Shown here piece by piece: positions 25,435-33,598 of a stretch of 64,000 nt of DNA. This stretch comes from Nocardioidaceae bacterium (lineage in GTDB: Bacteria; Actinomycetota; Actinomycetes; Propionibacteriales; Nocardioidaceae), in the NCBI GenBank assembly GCA_030447585.1, contig JAUJOO010000009.1, positions 5,334 through 69,333 of the forward strand. Direction: 5' to 3'. The notes under the pieces are model-generated. The model was not told the DNA's origin. It was given only the letters and a program-made list of their open reading frames with translations, and searched no databases. The stretch's first letter is position 1. The number at the start of each line of letters is the position of its first letter. A program made the translations under genes and the position numbers.

Positions 25435-26241
25435 GTGGGCACGTTGGATGGATCCGAAGCCATGGCTTTCGAGGTTGCTCGCCGGGTGCTGGGGGTGACC
25501 GTCGAGCACTACGACACCGCGGGTCGACAAGGCGCGGTCGACGCGATCCTTCACTACCCTGACGGGCGCACAGCGGCGTTCGAGGTGACCAGGCTTGCCG
25601 GTCCGGGTGAACTACAGCTCGACTCGATCTTGGGCAGTCAGGGACACTCGTGGCCCAACCCGGGGAACTGGTGGTGGACTATCAACGTCGACAGTGTGGC
25701 CGACATCCCACGACTCAGGAGCTGCTACGCATCCATCCTCCAGACCTGCGAGTCGCTGGGTGTCCAACGACCCGACAGCTTGGGTTGGACCGACCATGCG
25801 CGAGACGACGAGGACTTGCAGTGGCTCGCAGAGTCATCGGTTCGGATGGTCGGTCATCCTGAGGTGCCAAGCCGCACCGACGACGAGGTGCGCGACGTGA
25901 TGGTCGTGCGCGGCGCCGTTGGTGGCGCGGTGGATGAGGCGCTCAGCGGCCTGCCAGATGCACTGCATCGCGCTTTCGAGGCTGACCACGTGCGCCGCCG
26001 CATCGGCAAGCTGGGACGCGCAGCCCAGACGGAACGGCACCTGTTTCTGATCTTAGGACTCACCGGCCTTGCCTTCCCCGTCATCGACGGACTGATCGTT
26101 GGCCGTGCGCTCCCCTCTGAGCCTCCCCCGGTGCCCACCGATAAGGTCACGCACCTGTGGCTGGCGCCGGCGTGGAGCCAGCGTGTCCTGCTTTGGGCGA
26201 ACAACTCGTGGAGCCAGTGGCACCCTTACGACGCCGCCTAG
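25435..26241 (+). CDS. Uncharacterised protein with PD-(D/E)XK-nuclease-like N terminus, 268 aa
   Basis: The N-terminal part reads AFEVARRVLGVTVEHYD, then GAVDAILHYPDGRTAAFEVT, the strand-Asp / strand-E-x-x order of a PD-(D/E)XK nuclease core, but with Thr or Arg where Lys is expected. The C-terminal part (ERHLFLILGLTGLAFPVIDG, THLWLAPAWSQRVLLWANNS, WSQWHPYD) recurs in actinobacterial hypothetical proteins of accessory regions. There is no partner gene on its strand. The GTG at 25435 is favoured (ATG 25462 also possible). A defence or DNA-processing role is a guess. Confidence 0.6.
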   Translation: MGTLDGSEAMAFEVARRVLGVTVEHYDTAGRQGAVDAILHYPDGRTAAFEVTRLAGPGELQLDSILGSQGHSWPNPGNWWWTINVDSVADIPRLRSCYASILQTCESLGVQRPDSLGWTDHARDDEDLQWLAESSVRMVGHPEVPSRTDDEVRDVMVVRGAVGGAVDEALSGLPDALHRAFEADHVRRRIGKLGRAAQTERHLFLILGLTGLAFPVIDGLIVGRALPSEPPPVPTDKVTHLWLAPAWSQRVLLWANNSWSQWHPYDAA

Positions 26242-26308
26242 GCGGCGTCCGAAAAACCCTTGTGGACAACCCGCACGGCCAGCCTGCTGAGCGTCTACCG
26301 TCTGACTG

Positions 26309-26681
26309 ATGAGACCCGTCGACGGCAACTCTCGACGAGGCCGCGCACATCGTCGGGTGCTCGCTCCGACAGGTGGCCCGCCACATCGAGGCGGGGCGCC
26401 TGCCAGCGGGACCGAAGCGCCAGCCGCGCAAGGTTTCCCGCGCCGAGGCCGAAGCGTTCGCACTGCAATTGCCCTCGTCCCGTGTGCCGTTCGACCGTGA
26501 CACGTCGTACTGGGTCGGGGCCACACAAGCCTCACGCATCCTCGGAGTGAACGTCGCACGGCTAAACCAGCTCGTCGCTAAGGGGTTCGTGCCATTCGAG
26601 GTCCACGCTGACGGACGGCGCATCTACCGGCGCGAGCAGTTGCTCACCGTGGCGAACGCCCGAGAGGCCCGCTGGCACTAG
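26309..26681 (+). CDS. Excisionase-like DNA-binding protein with two helix-turn-helix motifs (frameshift near start)
   Basis: With one A removed near 26327-26328 the ATG at 26309 reads MRPVDGTLDEAAHIVGCSLR, then QVARHIEAGRLPAGPKRQP: a MerR/HTH_17-type helix pair with wing. A second, similar unit follows: YWVGATQASRILGVNVARLN, then QLVAKGFVPFEVHADGRRIY. Such proteins are recombination directionality factors or small regulators. Together with the tyrosine integrase it would complete an excision system. The uncorrected ORF starts at GTG 26373 and loses the first motif. Confidence 0.65.
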
Positions 26682-26768
26682 CCGCCGAAACCGAGTGTGA
26701 GGCGCCGTCTAGGGCGTGGGCGGGGTGTTATGCCACGTCCGGTGCCTGATGTGTTTGGCCTTAGACTC

Positions 26769-27244
26769 TTACAGGACGCTTTCCCAGTCGTCTCTGTACG
26801 GCTCGACTCCAAGATTGAACGCCCACTCGATCGCGTCCTCGAAGGTCAGGCGCCCGGTAGGCATGTGTTTCTCAGCCGTTGGTGCGTCCGAGTTCGGCAC
26901 TTGGAAGTTTGCGTGGATGTGCAGAGCTTGGTAGCGGCGGTTGTACGGGTGCCAGTGAATACGAAAAATGTCCTGCCCTAGAGCGCTGAGCTTGTACGGT
27001 ATGCACGCGTGGTCACGCGCCACTCATGCTCGTTGACCCGGATAATCTCGTAGTGCATCTCAGCTTCAAAGTGGGAGCCCCTGACCGCGAAACCCGTCGA
27101 GCCGTTTAGCGTCCACGCTCTGACACCCCCGGGCTGTCGGCCTCCGGCGCTCGTAACTATCTTCGCCTGACCAAGGCACGAGACAGAGCGCCTCAGCGGC
27201 GCAATGAACGCCTCGAACGCATCAGCAGGGGTGCGCCCTGGCAC
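26769..27244 (-). CDS. Hypothetical protein, about 158 aa (one frameshift); second gene of a two-gene module
   Basis: Two ORFs (26978-27244 and 26769-27023) join into one protein if a base is added near 26997-27001: FEAFIAPLRRSVSCLGQAKI, FEAEMHYEIIRVNEHEWRVT, AYRYKLSALGQDIFRIHWHP, then PTGRLTFEDAIEWAFNLGVE with the end DDWESVL. The central beta-rich segment with HWHP and HIHANF is conserved-looking and His-rich. Immediately upstream on the same strand is a 67-aa acidic protein, 12 bp away. Two-gene layout and sizes recall a toxin-antitoxin pair, but neither family is firmly recognised. Confidence 0.55.
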
Positions 27245-27256
27245 AGAACGGGGCGT

Positions 27257-27460
27257 CTACCGGGCGAAGGGCGCAAGCATCATCAACCGGACGACGCCCT
27301 CGTCGTCGGTGTCATCAAACTCACCGCTGTCCAGACGCTGAAGGAACTCCTCGGGCTGCATACCCAAACGGTCTCTCACTTGAGCCGCGAACATCTTGCG
27401 CCCTTCCGCTTGAGTCAACTCCTCGACCTCGATCGCCGCGTCTGCCATTGCTCCACGCAT
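27257..27460 (-). CDS. Small acidic protein, 67 aa; first gene of the two-gene module
   Basis: Starts MRGAMADAAIEVEELTQAEG and continues FAAQVRDRLGMQPEEFLQRL, DSGEFDDTDDEGVVRLMMLA, PFAR. This is a recurrent actinobacterial pattern: an R-x2-LG(M/I)..EEFL helix, an acidic D-G-E-F turn and a hydrophobic PFxR end. It precedes a basic/His-rich protein, as antitoxins usually precede toxins. The ATG at 27460 has AAGGGCGAG upstream; an ATG at 27448 is also possible. Confidence 0.6.
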   Translation of the reverse strand: MRGAMADAAIEVEELTQAEGRKMFAAQVRDRLGMQPEEFLQRLDSGEFDDTDDEGVVRLMMLAPFAR

Positions 27461-27591
27461 GGTCTCGCCCTTCCCTTGCGCCGGTCTAACCACCGTACAC
27501 GCATCACTCAGATACCGTCTCAGCAACCGCCGACAGTGCAAAAGTTAGACCCGCCCAAGGGTGAGTTAAGTAAGTCATCACCCGAACAAAC

Positions 27592-27622
27592 GACCCCCGC
27601 TCCTATATCGAGCGGGGGTCGC
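27592..27622. terminator. Perfect 12-bp hairpin, probable bidirectional terminator
   Basis: CGACCCCCGCTC, a 7-nt loop CTATATC, then GAGCGGGGGTCG. On the minus strand it is followed by TTTGTT, fitting termination of the small membrane-protein gene (27718-27942) before the two-gene module starts. Confidence 0.75.
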
Positions 27623-27717
27623 TGTACGTCGTGGATGGTTTGGTCAGTCGCTGACCGCCTCAAGCCACGCCGCCGCCTCGTGGAGAGGGTAGTCGGTCCC
27701 TGTGTCCGAGGCCTTTC

Positions 27718-27942
27718 TTACCGAGCCGAGCGTATGGCGATGCCGATGAAGATGCCGGCGATCAGTCCCACTCCGCCAGCCGCCATGGCGGCCATGGTCC
27801 CGGCCTGCGCTGCGGCTTGGGTGGCTTGTGCGCCTGCCAGAGTGGCAGCCCCGGTCGCTTGGGCGACCTCTACTGTATGCAGTCTCTCCTGGATCTCGTT
27901 CTCTTCCATGCTGGCCCTTTCTTCGGTGGTGTCAACGGACAT
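27718..27942 (-). CDS. Small C-terminally anchored membrane protein, 74 aa
   Basis: The N-terminal half is acidic and helical (TTEERASMEENEIQERLHTV, then an Ala/Gln-rich stretch EVAQATGAATLAGAQATQAA). The C-terminal half is a hydrophobic helix (GTMAAMAAGGVGLIAGIFIG) with a short basic end RSAR. A single-span protein of this type could be phage-derived (holin-like or exclusion) or just structural. It ends 95 bp before the 27592 terminator hairpin. An internal ATG (MEENEIQ) is an alternative start. Confidence 0.55.
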   Translation of the reverse strand: MSVDTTEERASMEENEIQERLHTVEVAQATGAATLAGAQATQAAAQAGTMAAMAAGGVGLIAGIFIGIAIRSAR

Positions 27943-28018
27943 ACGACCCTCACCCTCTGGATGTGGAAGGTGTGGGTACCCACCGCCAAGGTCCCGAAAC
28001 GGTCCGGCACGCCGTTGG

Positions 28019-28345
28019 TCAGTCGCGGGGAGCCAGTTCGACGCCGACGAGGCGGCACGCTTCCAGCAGCGCCATGCCGAGCTCGTGAGCCTGCGCCGGC
28101 GTCAGCTCGGTAACGCCGTTCAGTATGACGGACGGCACGTCCAGGTCGTCGCCGTCCCAGTCTGTGCAGATGGTTGCAGAGACCTCGACGCCGGCGATGG
28201 TCGTGTCAGCGCAGTGTACGAAGTGCCCCTGCGCCACCTCGTCGTAGCCGGGAGCATCAGCACGAGACCCGCCGGGCCGGTTGATGTCGTCATGGTTGGT
28301 GCACCAGGACGGGCACTTCATGGCCCGCTCGGTTGTGGTGGTCAT
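28019..28345 (-). CDS. DUF6907-like protein, 108 aa
   Basis: From MTTTTERAMKCPSWCTNHDD the protein shows the family hallmark CPSWCTNHDD. A beta-rich middle (VEVSATICTDWDGDDLDVPS) and LTPAQAHELGMALLEACRLV at the C terminus follow. These short proteins are frequent in actinobacterial integrative elements, often as regulators or accessory proteins of unknown role. The ATG at 28345 is preferred over the ORF start at 28384. It is the rightmost gene inside the element. Confidence 0.65.
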   Translation of the reverse strand: MTTTTERAMKCPSWCTNHDDINRPGGSRADAPGYDEVAQGHFVHCADTTIAGVEVSATICTDWDGDDLDVPSVILNGVTELTPAQAHELGMALLEACRLVGVELAPRD

Positions 28346-28441
28346 GGGATGTCGCCTTTCAGTCAAGGATATTTCGACCCACACCGCTCCTGACCTGCAC
28401 GTTTAACACGCTCACACGCACAGCGCTAAGCCGTCCCTAAT

Positions 28442-28465
28442 TGCGCGACTACCTCGACTGAGGCT
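28442..28465 (+). repeat. attR: right 24-bp direct repeat
   Basis: Identical to 19016-19039 over 24 bp, including the final sigA codons and stop. Here no sigA sequence lies to its left, so it is the displaced end of the original target. Confidence 0.85.
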
Positions 28466-28793
28466 GGTCGGCGCTAGGTGTGCGTCCCGCGCGTGCTGCG
28501 CTCGACGCCAAGTTCTTCGAGCGGGTCAACGGGTGACCCTTCGCGTCGCATCTGCGTAAAGCACACTTCGCCCGTCTGGCGCTGAAGTCGGAGCTAGCCT
28601 GTGTGCCAGAAGTGGCCGCGGCGTATGCGAAAGAGTTCGGGGGACAAACGCGGCGGACACGCTGAGGCTCCGCAGACGACTACGCAAATGGCTCTATTCC
28701 GTTACAACTCAGACACTCTAACGTGGTCAGCAATTCTGGGAAGGGAGCCATACTTGTCGCGCATTCGAATCGGGCGGTGTTGGGCGCGATCGC
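28466..28793. other. Region right of attR with relic sequence
   Basis: 328 bp with no intact gene. It contains the relic listed at 28496-28640. The ORF 28601-28918 overlaps it and the glycosyltransferase start and looks non-coding. Confidence 0.45.
28496..28640 (+). pseudogene. Relic of the small element gene found at 20421, lying outside attR
   Basis: One frame reads RAALDAKFFERVNG, stop, then HLRKAHFARLALKSELA, parallel to RAALDA, then LRKAHFARLALKSAQ of the gene at 20421. The two DNA segments (20519-20620 and 28497-28600) are clearly related but diverged (roughly 70% by eye). Beginning and end are lost. Position just outside attR suggests the remains of a second, earlier element in the same site. 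Confidence 0.6.
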
Positions 28794-30308
28794 GTGAGTG
28801 TCGCTGCGCGGGGTCCCGTGTTGAGCAAGACCCAGGTTGGGTCGGCGACGCTGACGCGTCCCCGAGGAGCTGCGTCAGGTGCCGCTCACGCCTCCCTCAC
28901 CGAGCCCGCCTTGCGTGAGGATGCCGCCGCTTCGGCCGAGCCGGTCAAGCCTCCTCCACGTCTGCTGTTTCTGGCCGCCTCCCTCCTCGGCACTGTCTTC
29001 ACGTTCATCATCCTCGTAGCGACCCTTGACCTGATCTGGGACGAGGGCATCAACCACACCTGGTTGGACCGGGTGCTTGCCTGGGGCTCGATCCTGTGGG
29101 CGGTGGCGATTATCCCCGCCGTCGGAGCGCTGGTGGGCTGGGCTGCCTACCGCCGCCCCGCCGACACCGCCGAGCCGGTCGACCGTCTGGTCTGCTTCCG
29201 CATCGTGTCTCGGGGTCAAAACGCCGAGGTGCTCGCTCAGACCGCTCGGAACATCGCCGCCACGATGCAAGACTTTCCGCTGTTCCCGTACCGGATTGAA
29301 GCCGTGACCGACATGGCCGTGGCGCTGCCTGACGGCGTGGATGCCGTCGTCGTGCCTGACGACTACGAGACGCCGAACGGCGCCCTTTACAAGGCTCGCG
29401 CCCTCCAGTACGCCCAGGAGGCGTCGGACCTGCCCGATGACGCCTGGGTGATGTTCTTGGACGAGGAGTCTCACATCACGCCGTCGCTCGTGGCGGGGAT
29501 CGCCCGAGCCGTGTCCGAGGAGGAGGCGAGTGGCGAGCACCGGATCGGGCAGGGTTGCATCCTGTACCACCGGAGCTTGGACCGGCATCGGTTCCTGACG
29601 TTGGCTGACATGATCCGTACCGGCGATGACCTGGGCCGCTTCGCCCTCCAGCACCGTCTCGGCGTGACCCTGTTCGGACTACACGGCTCGTTCATCCTGG
29701 CCCGCAACTCGGTCGTGAACGAGGTCGGGTTCGACTTCGGGCCGGAAGGCTCGATCACCGAGGACGCCTTCTTCGCCCTAGTTCAGATGGAGCGGGGCCG
29801 TCGGTGCCGATGGGTGGACGGCTACGTCTCCGAGCAGGCGCCCGAAACAGTCCGCGACTTCATCAAGCAGCGTCGCCGGTGGTTCAACGGCCTGTGGCTG
29901 GTGGTGCGTCACGCTCCCGTCAACATCCGCTGGCGGGCCGCTCTGACCCTCTCGGTCTCCCTGTGGTCGATCTCGTGGCTGGCCGTCGCCTATACGGCGT
30001 TCAATCTGTACGCCGGGCTGTTGGTGAACCCGGTCATCTTCTTCCTCGGCGCCTTGGCCTTCGCCACCTACATCATGCAGTACGTCCTCGGGCTGTGGAT
30101 CAACCTGCGCGAGCGTGATGAGCGGCGCCCCTGGCTCTATCTCCCCCTAGTCCTGCTCGTCCCTGCATGGTCGTTGATCGAGTCGGCGGGGGTGCTCTAC
30201 GGCATCATCCGCCCCGAGCGGGGGTTCCACGTCATCAACAAGCCGGTGCAGCCTGAACCACATCACCCTCACCTCGAGGCTTCGTCACCGCCGCCCAGCT
30301 CACAGTGA
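28794..30308 (+). CDS. Membrane glycosyltransferase family 2 protein (egghead/BRE-3-like)
   Basis: A 504-aa membrane enzyme. Two N-terminal helices (LLFLAASLLGTVFTFIILVA and WGSILWAVAIIPAVGALVGW) are followed by a cytosolic GT2 domain: CFRIVSRGQNAEVLAQTARN, PDDYETPNGALYKARALQYA, the DEESHITP acidic motif, then TEDAFFALVQMERGRRCRWV and the acceptor motif FIKQRRRWFNGL (QxxRW). Several C-terminal helices follow. The order and the DEES/TED/QRRRW set match the egghead-type beta-mannosyltransferase family known from insects and nematodes, whose bacterial members are uncharacterised. Product: probably a lipid- or cell-wall-linked glycan. It is a lone gene next to attR, with GTG start. Confidence 0.85.
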   Translation: MSVAARGPVLSKTQVGSATLTRPRGAASGAAHASLTEPALREDAAASAEPVKPPPRLLFLAASLLGTVFTFIILVATLDLIWDEGINHTWLDRVLAWGSILWAVAIIPAVGALVGWAAYRRPADTAEPVDRLVCFRIVSRGQNAEVLAQTARNIAATMQDFPLFPYRIEAVTDMAVALPDGVDAVVVPDDYETPNGALYKARALQYAQEASDLPDDAWVMFLDEESHITPSLVAGIARAVSEEEASGEHRIGQGCILYHRSLDRHRFLTLADMIRTGDDLGRFALQHRLGVTLFGLHGSFILARNSVVNEVGFDFGPEGSITEDAFFALVQMERGRRCRWVDGYVSEQAPETVRDFIKQRRRWFNGLWLVVRHAPVNIRWRAALTLSVSLWSISWLAVAYTAFNLYAGLLVNPVIFFLGALAFATYIMQYVLGLWINLRERDERRPWLYLPLVLLVPAWSLIESAGVLYGIIRPERGFHVINKPVQPEPHHPHLEASSPPPSSQ

Positions 30309-30378
30309 GTGCAACCGAAGCGACCTGAGCCGACGCGCGTCCTCGCGCCGGGAATGGCGATCAGCCGGCGTACCGGGT

Positions 30379-30885
30379 TCACTCGAACGCGAGCACGGCG
30401 GCAAGCCAGGTAGCTGCCGCGAGGAGTGCCCCGGCGAGCTCGATTAGGATCGACAGGCCGACTGCTCGAACGGCAAGCTTCGTCGACGGCCACGCGGCCT
30501 GAGGTCCCAACCGCCTCCTCTCGGCGCCGTACACACCGACAACGAACCCGAGGAAGAGACCGACGACCGGTATGACGAAGAACCCCACCATGCCGAGTAC
30601 GGCCCCTACGAGAAGGCTGGAGAAGGGGACACCGGCGTCACGCAGTCGTCTGCCGGGGAGGACGAACTTGACCGCTTGCGACGCCGCGATCAGCCCGGTG
30701 ACCAGCGCGAACGTCGTCCAGGCAGTGGCGCTGCTCTCGGCGACCGCCCACACCAGCACGGCGAGCACGACCAGCAAGCCCCCAGGCACAACCGGCACCA
30801 CGACACCGACGACGCCGGCGAGGATCGCAAGCCCGACAAGGAAGGTTGCGGCGTCACTCACGGGCGACAGTATCCCCGACAGCAC
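30379..30885 (-). CDS. DUF456 family membrane protein, 168 aa
   Basis: An integral membrane protein with about five helices; FLVGLAILAGVVGVVVPVVPG and GVPFSSLLVGAVLGMVGFFV are the most conserved parts (P-x-x-PG and small-residue helices typical of DUF456). The loop GVYGAERRRLGPQAAWPSTK precedes the last helix. Function unknown. It faces the glycosyltransferase convergently, and its start lies near the DUF7455 terminator. Confidence 0.88.
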   Translation of the reverse strand: MLSGILSPVSDAATFLVGLAILAGVVGVVVPVVPGGLLVVLAVLVWAVAESSATAWTTFALVTGLIAASQAVKFVLPGRRLRDAGVPFSSLLVGAVLGMVGFFVIPVVGLFLGFVVGVYGAERRRLGPQAAWPSTKLAVRAVGLSILIELAGALLAAATWLAAVLAFE

Positions 30886-30928
30886 CTAGAGGCGGACAGT
30901 CTCCACGACAGCAGCCCAAGAACGATGA

Positions 30929-30954
30929 AGGCGGCCACCGAAAGGTGGCCGCCT
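30929..30954 (-). terminator. 11-bp stem with GAAA-type tetraloop, terminator of the DUF7455 gene
   Basis: AGGCGGCCACC, loop GAAA, then GGTGGCCGCCT. It lies 36 bp past the DUF7455 stop on the minus strand; there is no strong T run, but GC-only hairpins are usual in this group. Confidence 0.65.
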
Positions 30955-30989
30955 GAAGCAGGGGCGGGCATCAAGCCCGTGGGGTGATG

Positions 30990-31220
30990 TCAGCGCTTGT
31001 CGCTGCTCGGTGCCGTGGGACGCGCTTGGAGGCTGCCGGTCTCGTCCTGGATGGCGGCGGCGATCTGTTGGAGCTTCTCGGCGTGCTCACGGGCGTGGTG
31101 CGCGCAGAAGAGAAGCTCACCACCGGTGCTGAGCTCGACACGGACGTATGCCTGAGCACCGCACCTGTCGCAACGGTCTAGAGCCGTGAACGGCTGGCTC
31201 GGTGCAACTGCTGTGATCAC
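30990..31220 (-). CDS. DUF7455 zinc-ribbon-like protein, 76 aa
   Basis: Contains LDRCDRCGAQAYVRVELSTG and ELLFCAHHAREHAEKL: CxxC followed by CxHH-like ligands, a single zinc-ribbon. This short protein sits divergently next to parE in many actinobacteria and is highly conserved there; function unknown. GTG start. Confidence 0.85.
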   Translation of the reverse strand: MITAVAPSQPFTALDRCDRCGAQAYVRVELSTGGELLFCAHHAREHAEKLQQIAAAIQDETGSLQARPTAPSSDKR

Positions 31221-31504
31221 AGCGGGCCTTTCTCGTCGTCGTAAAGCGCTGTCACTCCAGTCAACACGTAACCGGAGCCGGTTGATTCCCCTTCTCGATC
31301 CTCTTCACGTGCTGCGGCGGTACATGTCCACCATAGGAGCATCGTGGACCTTCCACCGTGCCATCTGGGGGACCTGTACTCAAATCCTCACGCGTGTCGT
31401 GCGTCTCGGCGTGGGCGGCGGGGGCGCGTCGGCGGCCGAGGGTATCGTTCCTGGCACTGGTCGAGATGCCGATTCGGCGACCGTTTCTCGCCTCGAGGAG
31501 TTCA

Positions 31505-33585
31505 GTGCCAGCCAGAGTCTCTGCCGTGGACGCGTCGTACAACGCGCGCCACCTACTCGTGCTCGAGGGACTCGAGGCCGTGCGCAAGCGGCCCGGCATG
31601 TACGTCGGCTCGACAGACACCCGCGGGCTCATGCACTGCCTCTGGGAGATCATCGACAACGGCGTCGACGAGGCCCTCGCCGGTGCCTGCCGCTTGATCC
31701 AGGTGATCCTGCACGCAGACGGCTCCGCCGAGGTTCGCGACGACGGACGCGGGATACCCGTCGACGTCGAGCCGAAGACCGGGCTCGCAGGCGTCGAGGT
31801 CATCTTCACGATGCTGCATGCCGGTGGCAAGTTCGGGGGCGGGTCGTACGTCGCAACGGGCGGCTTGCACGGCGTTGGGGCGTCGGTGGTCAACGCGCTT
31901 TCCGCGCGCCTGGACGTCGAGGTCGACCGAGGCTCGGCCACGTACGCGATGTCGTTCCAGCGGGGGTGGCCGGAGCCTTTGACGGTCCTAGGCCTGCGGA
32001 TGCCTTTGCGCCGTCCTCGGGGATGACCAGGGTCGGCCGTGTCAACAAGGGCGTCACCGGTACCCGGGTGAGGTTCTGGCCGGATCGGCAGATCTTCACC
32101 AGGGATGCCGACTTCGCCTACGACGAGCTGGTTACCCGGGCGCGTCAGACGTCGTTCATCGTCCCAGGTCTCGAGCTCTCCATCCGCGACGAGCGCGGCG
32201 ACGAGGTCCGGCAGGAACGTTTCCGCCACGACGGCGGCATCGCCGAGTTCTGTGAGTTCCTTGCCACCGACGAGGCGGTCACCGATGTGCTGCGACTACG
32301 AGGCGTGGACCACTTCACCGAGACGGTTCCGCTGCTCGACGAGGCAGGGCACATGACGCCGCAGGATGTGGAGCGTGAGCTCGGCGTCGACGTGGCGCTG
32401 CGGTGGGGGATGGGTTACGACACCGAGGTCCGCTCATTCGTCAACGTCATAGCCACCCCCAAGGGAGGCAGTCACCTCCTTGGTTTCGAGCGGGCACTCA
32501 CCAAGACGTTCAACGACGCCGTACGCCAGACCCGCGGTCTGATGAAGGCAGGCGAGAGCGACCTGGTCAAGGAGGACGTGCTCGAGGGACTCACCGCCGT
32601 CGTAACGGTCCGGCTGGCTGAGCCTCAGTTCGAGGGGCAGACGAAGGAGGTGCTCGGAACGCCTGCCGCTTCGCGGATCGTGTCACGGGTGGTCGCGGCG
32701 GAGCTGAAGTCGTTCCTGAGCTCGACCCGAAAAGCCGAGAAGGCGCAGGCGCGAGCGGTCATGGAGAAGGTGGTCAACGCTGCCCGCACTCGGGTGGCAG
32801 CGCGCCAGCAACGCGACACCCAACGCCGCAAGAACGCTCTCGAGTCAAGTGCCTTGCCGGCGAAGCTGGCCGACTGCCGCAGCAACGACGTGGAGCGTAG
32901 CGAGCTTTTCATCGTCGAGGGGGATTCCGCGCTCGGCACCGCCAAGCTGGCAAGGGACTCCGAGTACCAGGCACTGCTCCCGATCCGAGGAAAAATCCTC
33001 AACACCCAGAAAAAGTCGTCGGGGGAGATGCTGCAGAACACCGAATGCGCCGCCATCATCCAGGTCGTCGGCGCCGGCAGCGGCCGCAGCTTCGACCTGG
33101 AGCAGGCCCGCTACGGCAAGATCATTTTCATGGCAGACGCCGACACTGACGGCGCCCACATCCGGTGCCTGCTCACCACGTTGTTCCACAAGCACATGCG
33201 CGAACTGCTGACGGAGCGGCGCGTGTACTCGGCCGTCCCACCGCTGCACCGCATCGAGCTGTCCAACCCGAAGAAGGGGATGGACAAGTACGTCTACACG
33301 TACAGCGACGACGAGCTGCAACGCAGGCTCGCCGAGCTCACCAAGAAAGGCATCCGTTGGAAGGATCCTGTCCAGCGTTACAAGGGACTGGGGGAGATGG
33401 ACGCCGATCAGCTGGCCGAGACGACGATGGACCCTCGACACCGCACCCTGCGTCGGATCACGATCGATGACGCCGAGGGCGCCGAGCAGGTCTTCGAGAT
33501 GCTGATGGGCAATGACGTCGCGCCGCGCAAGGACTTCATCGTCCAAGGTGCCTACGAGGTCGACGCCGAGGCCATCGACGCCTGA
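31505..33585 (+). CDS. parE: DNA topoisomerase IV subunit B / second GyrB-type ATPase subunit (one 1-nt frameshift)
   Basis: The ATPase subunit of a type IIA topoisomerase, partner of ParC at 37568-40012. The GTG at 31505 has GAGGAG 6-11 bases upstream. The GHKL domain contains [42 protein letters not shown] and [14 protein letters not shown]. The TOPRIM domain has [31 protein letters not shown] and [16 protein letters not shown]. The end is the [13 protein letters not shown] block. One G is missing in the run 31962-31966: adding it gives [11 protein letters not shown] and joins the two frames. The 3' end ([16 protein letters not shown]) is duplicated 0.88 kb downstream. Confidence 0.93.
33532..33585 (+). 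repeat. parE 3'-end direct repeat, left copy (54 bp)
   Basis: The last 54 bp of parE, including the TGA. The right copy at 34408-34461 matches at 47 of 54 positions and ends in TAG. Confidence 0.85.
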
Positions 33586-33598
33586 CCGGGAGTCTGAG

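Larger units (their letters stand above)
19016..28465 (+). mobile_element. 9.4-kb integrative element inserted in the 3' end of sigA
   Basis: Bounded by the 24-bp perfect direct repeats. The left repeat keeps the sigA stop intact. Directly inside it is a tyrosine integrase, and an excisionase-like DNA-binding protein lies further right. The gene chain between shows GTGA/ATGA overlaps, GTG starts and small Cys-rich proteins typical of actinobacterial phages or integrative elements, and there is a P27-like terminase small-subunit candidate. No portal, capsid, tail or lysis genes and no relaxase or FtsK/TraB-type transfer gene are present, so it is a satellite or degenerate prophage rather than a complete phage or AICE. 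Cargo includes a beta-carbonic anhydrase, a nuclease-like unknown and a two-gene module. Confidence 0.8.

Noticed and set aside
19036-28441. Actinomycete integrative conjugative element (AICE) with replication and transfer genes
   Set aside because: No FtsK/TraB-type translocase, relaxase or RepSA/Prim-Pol protein is present.
28601-28918. 105-aa ORF right of attR
   Set aside because: Overlaps the element relic and the glycosyltransferase start and shows no protein-like pattern.
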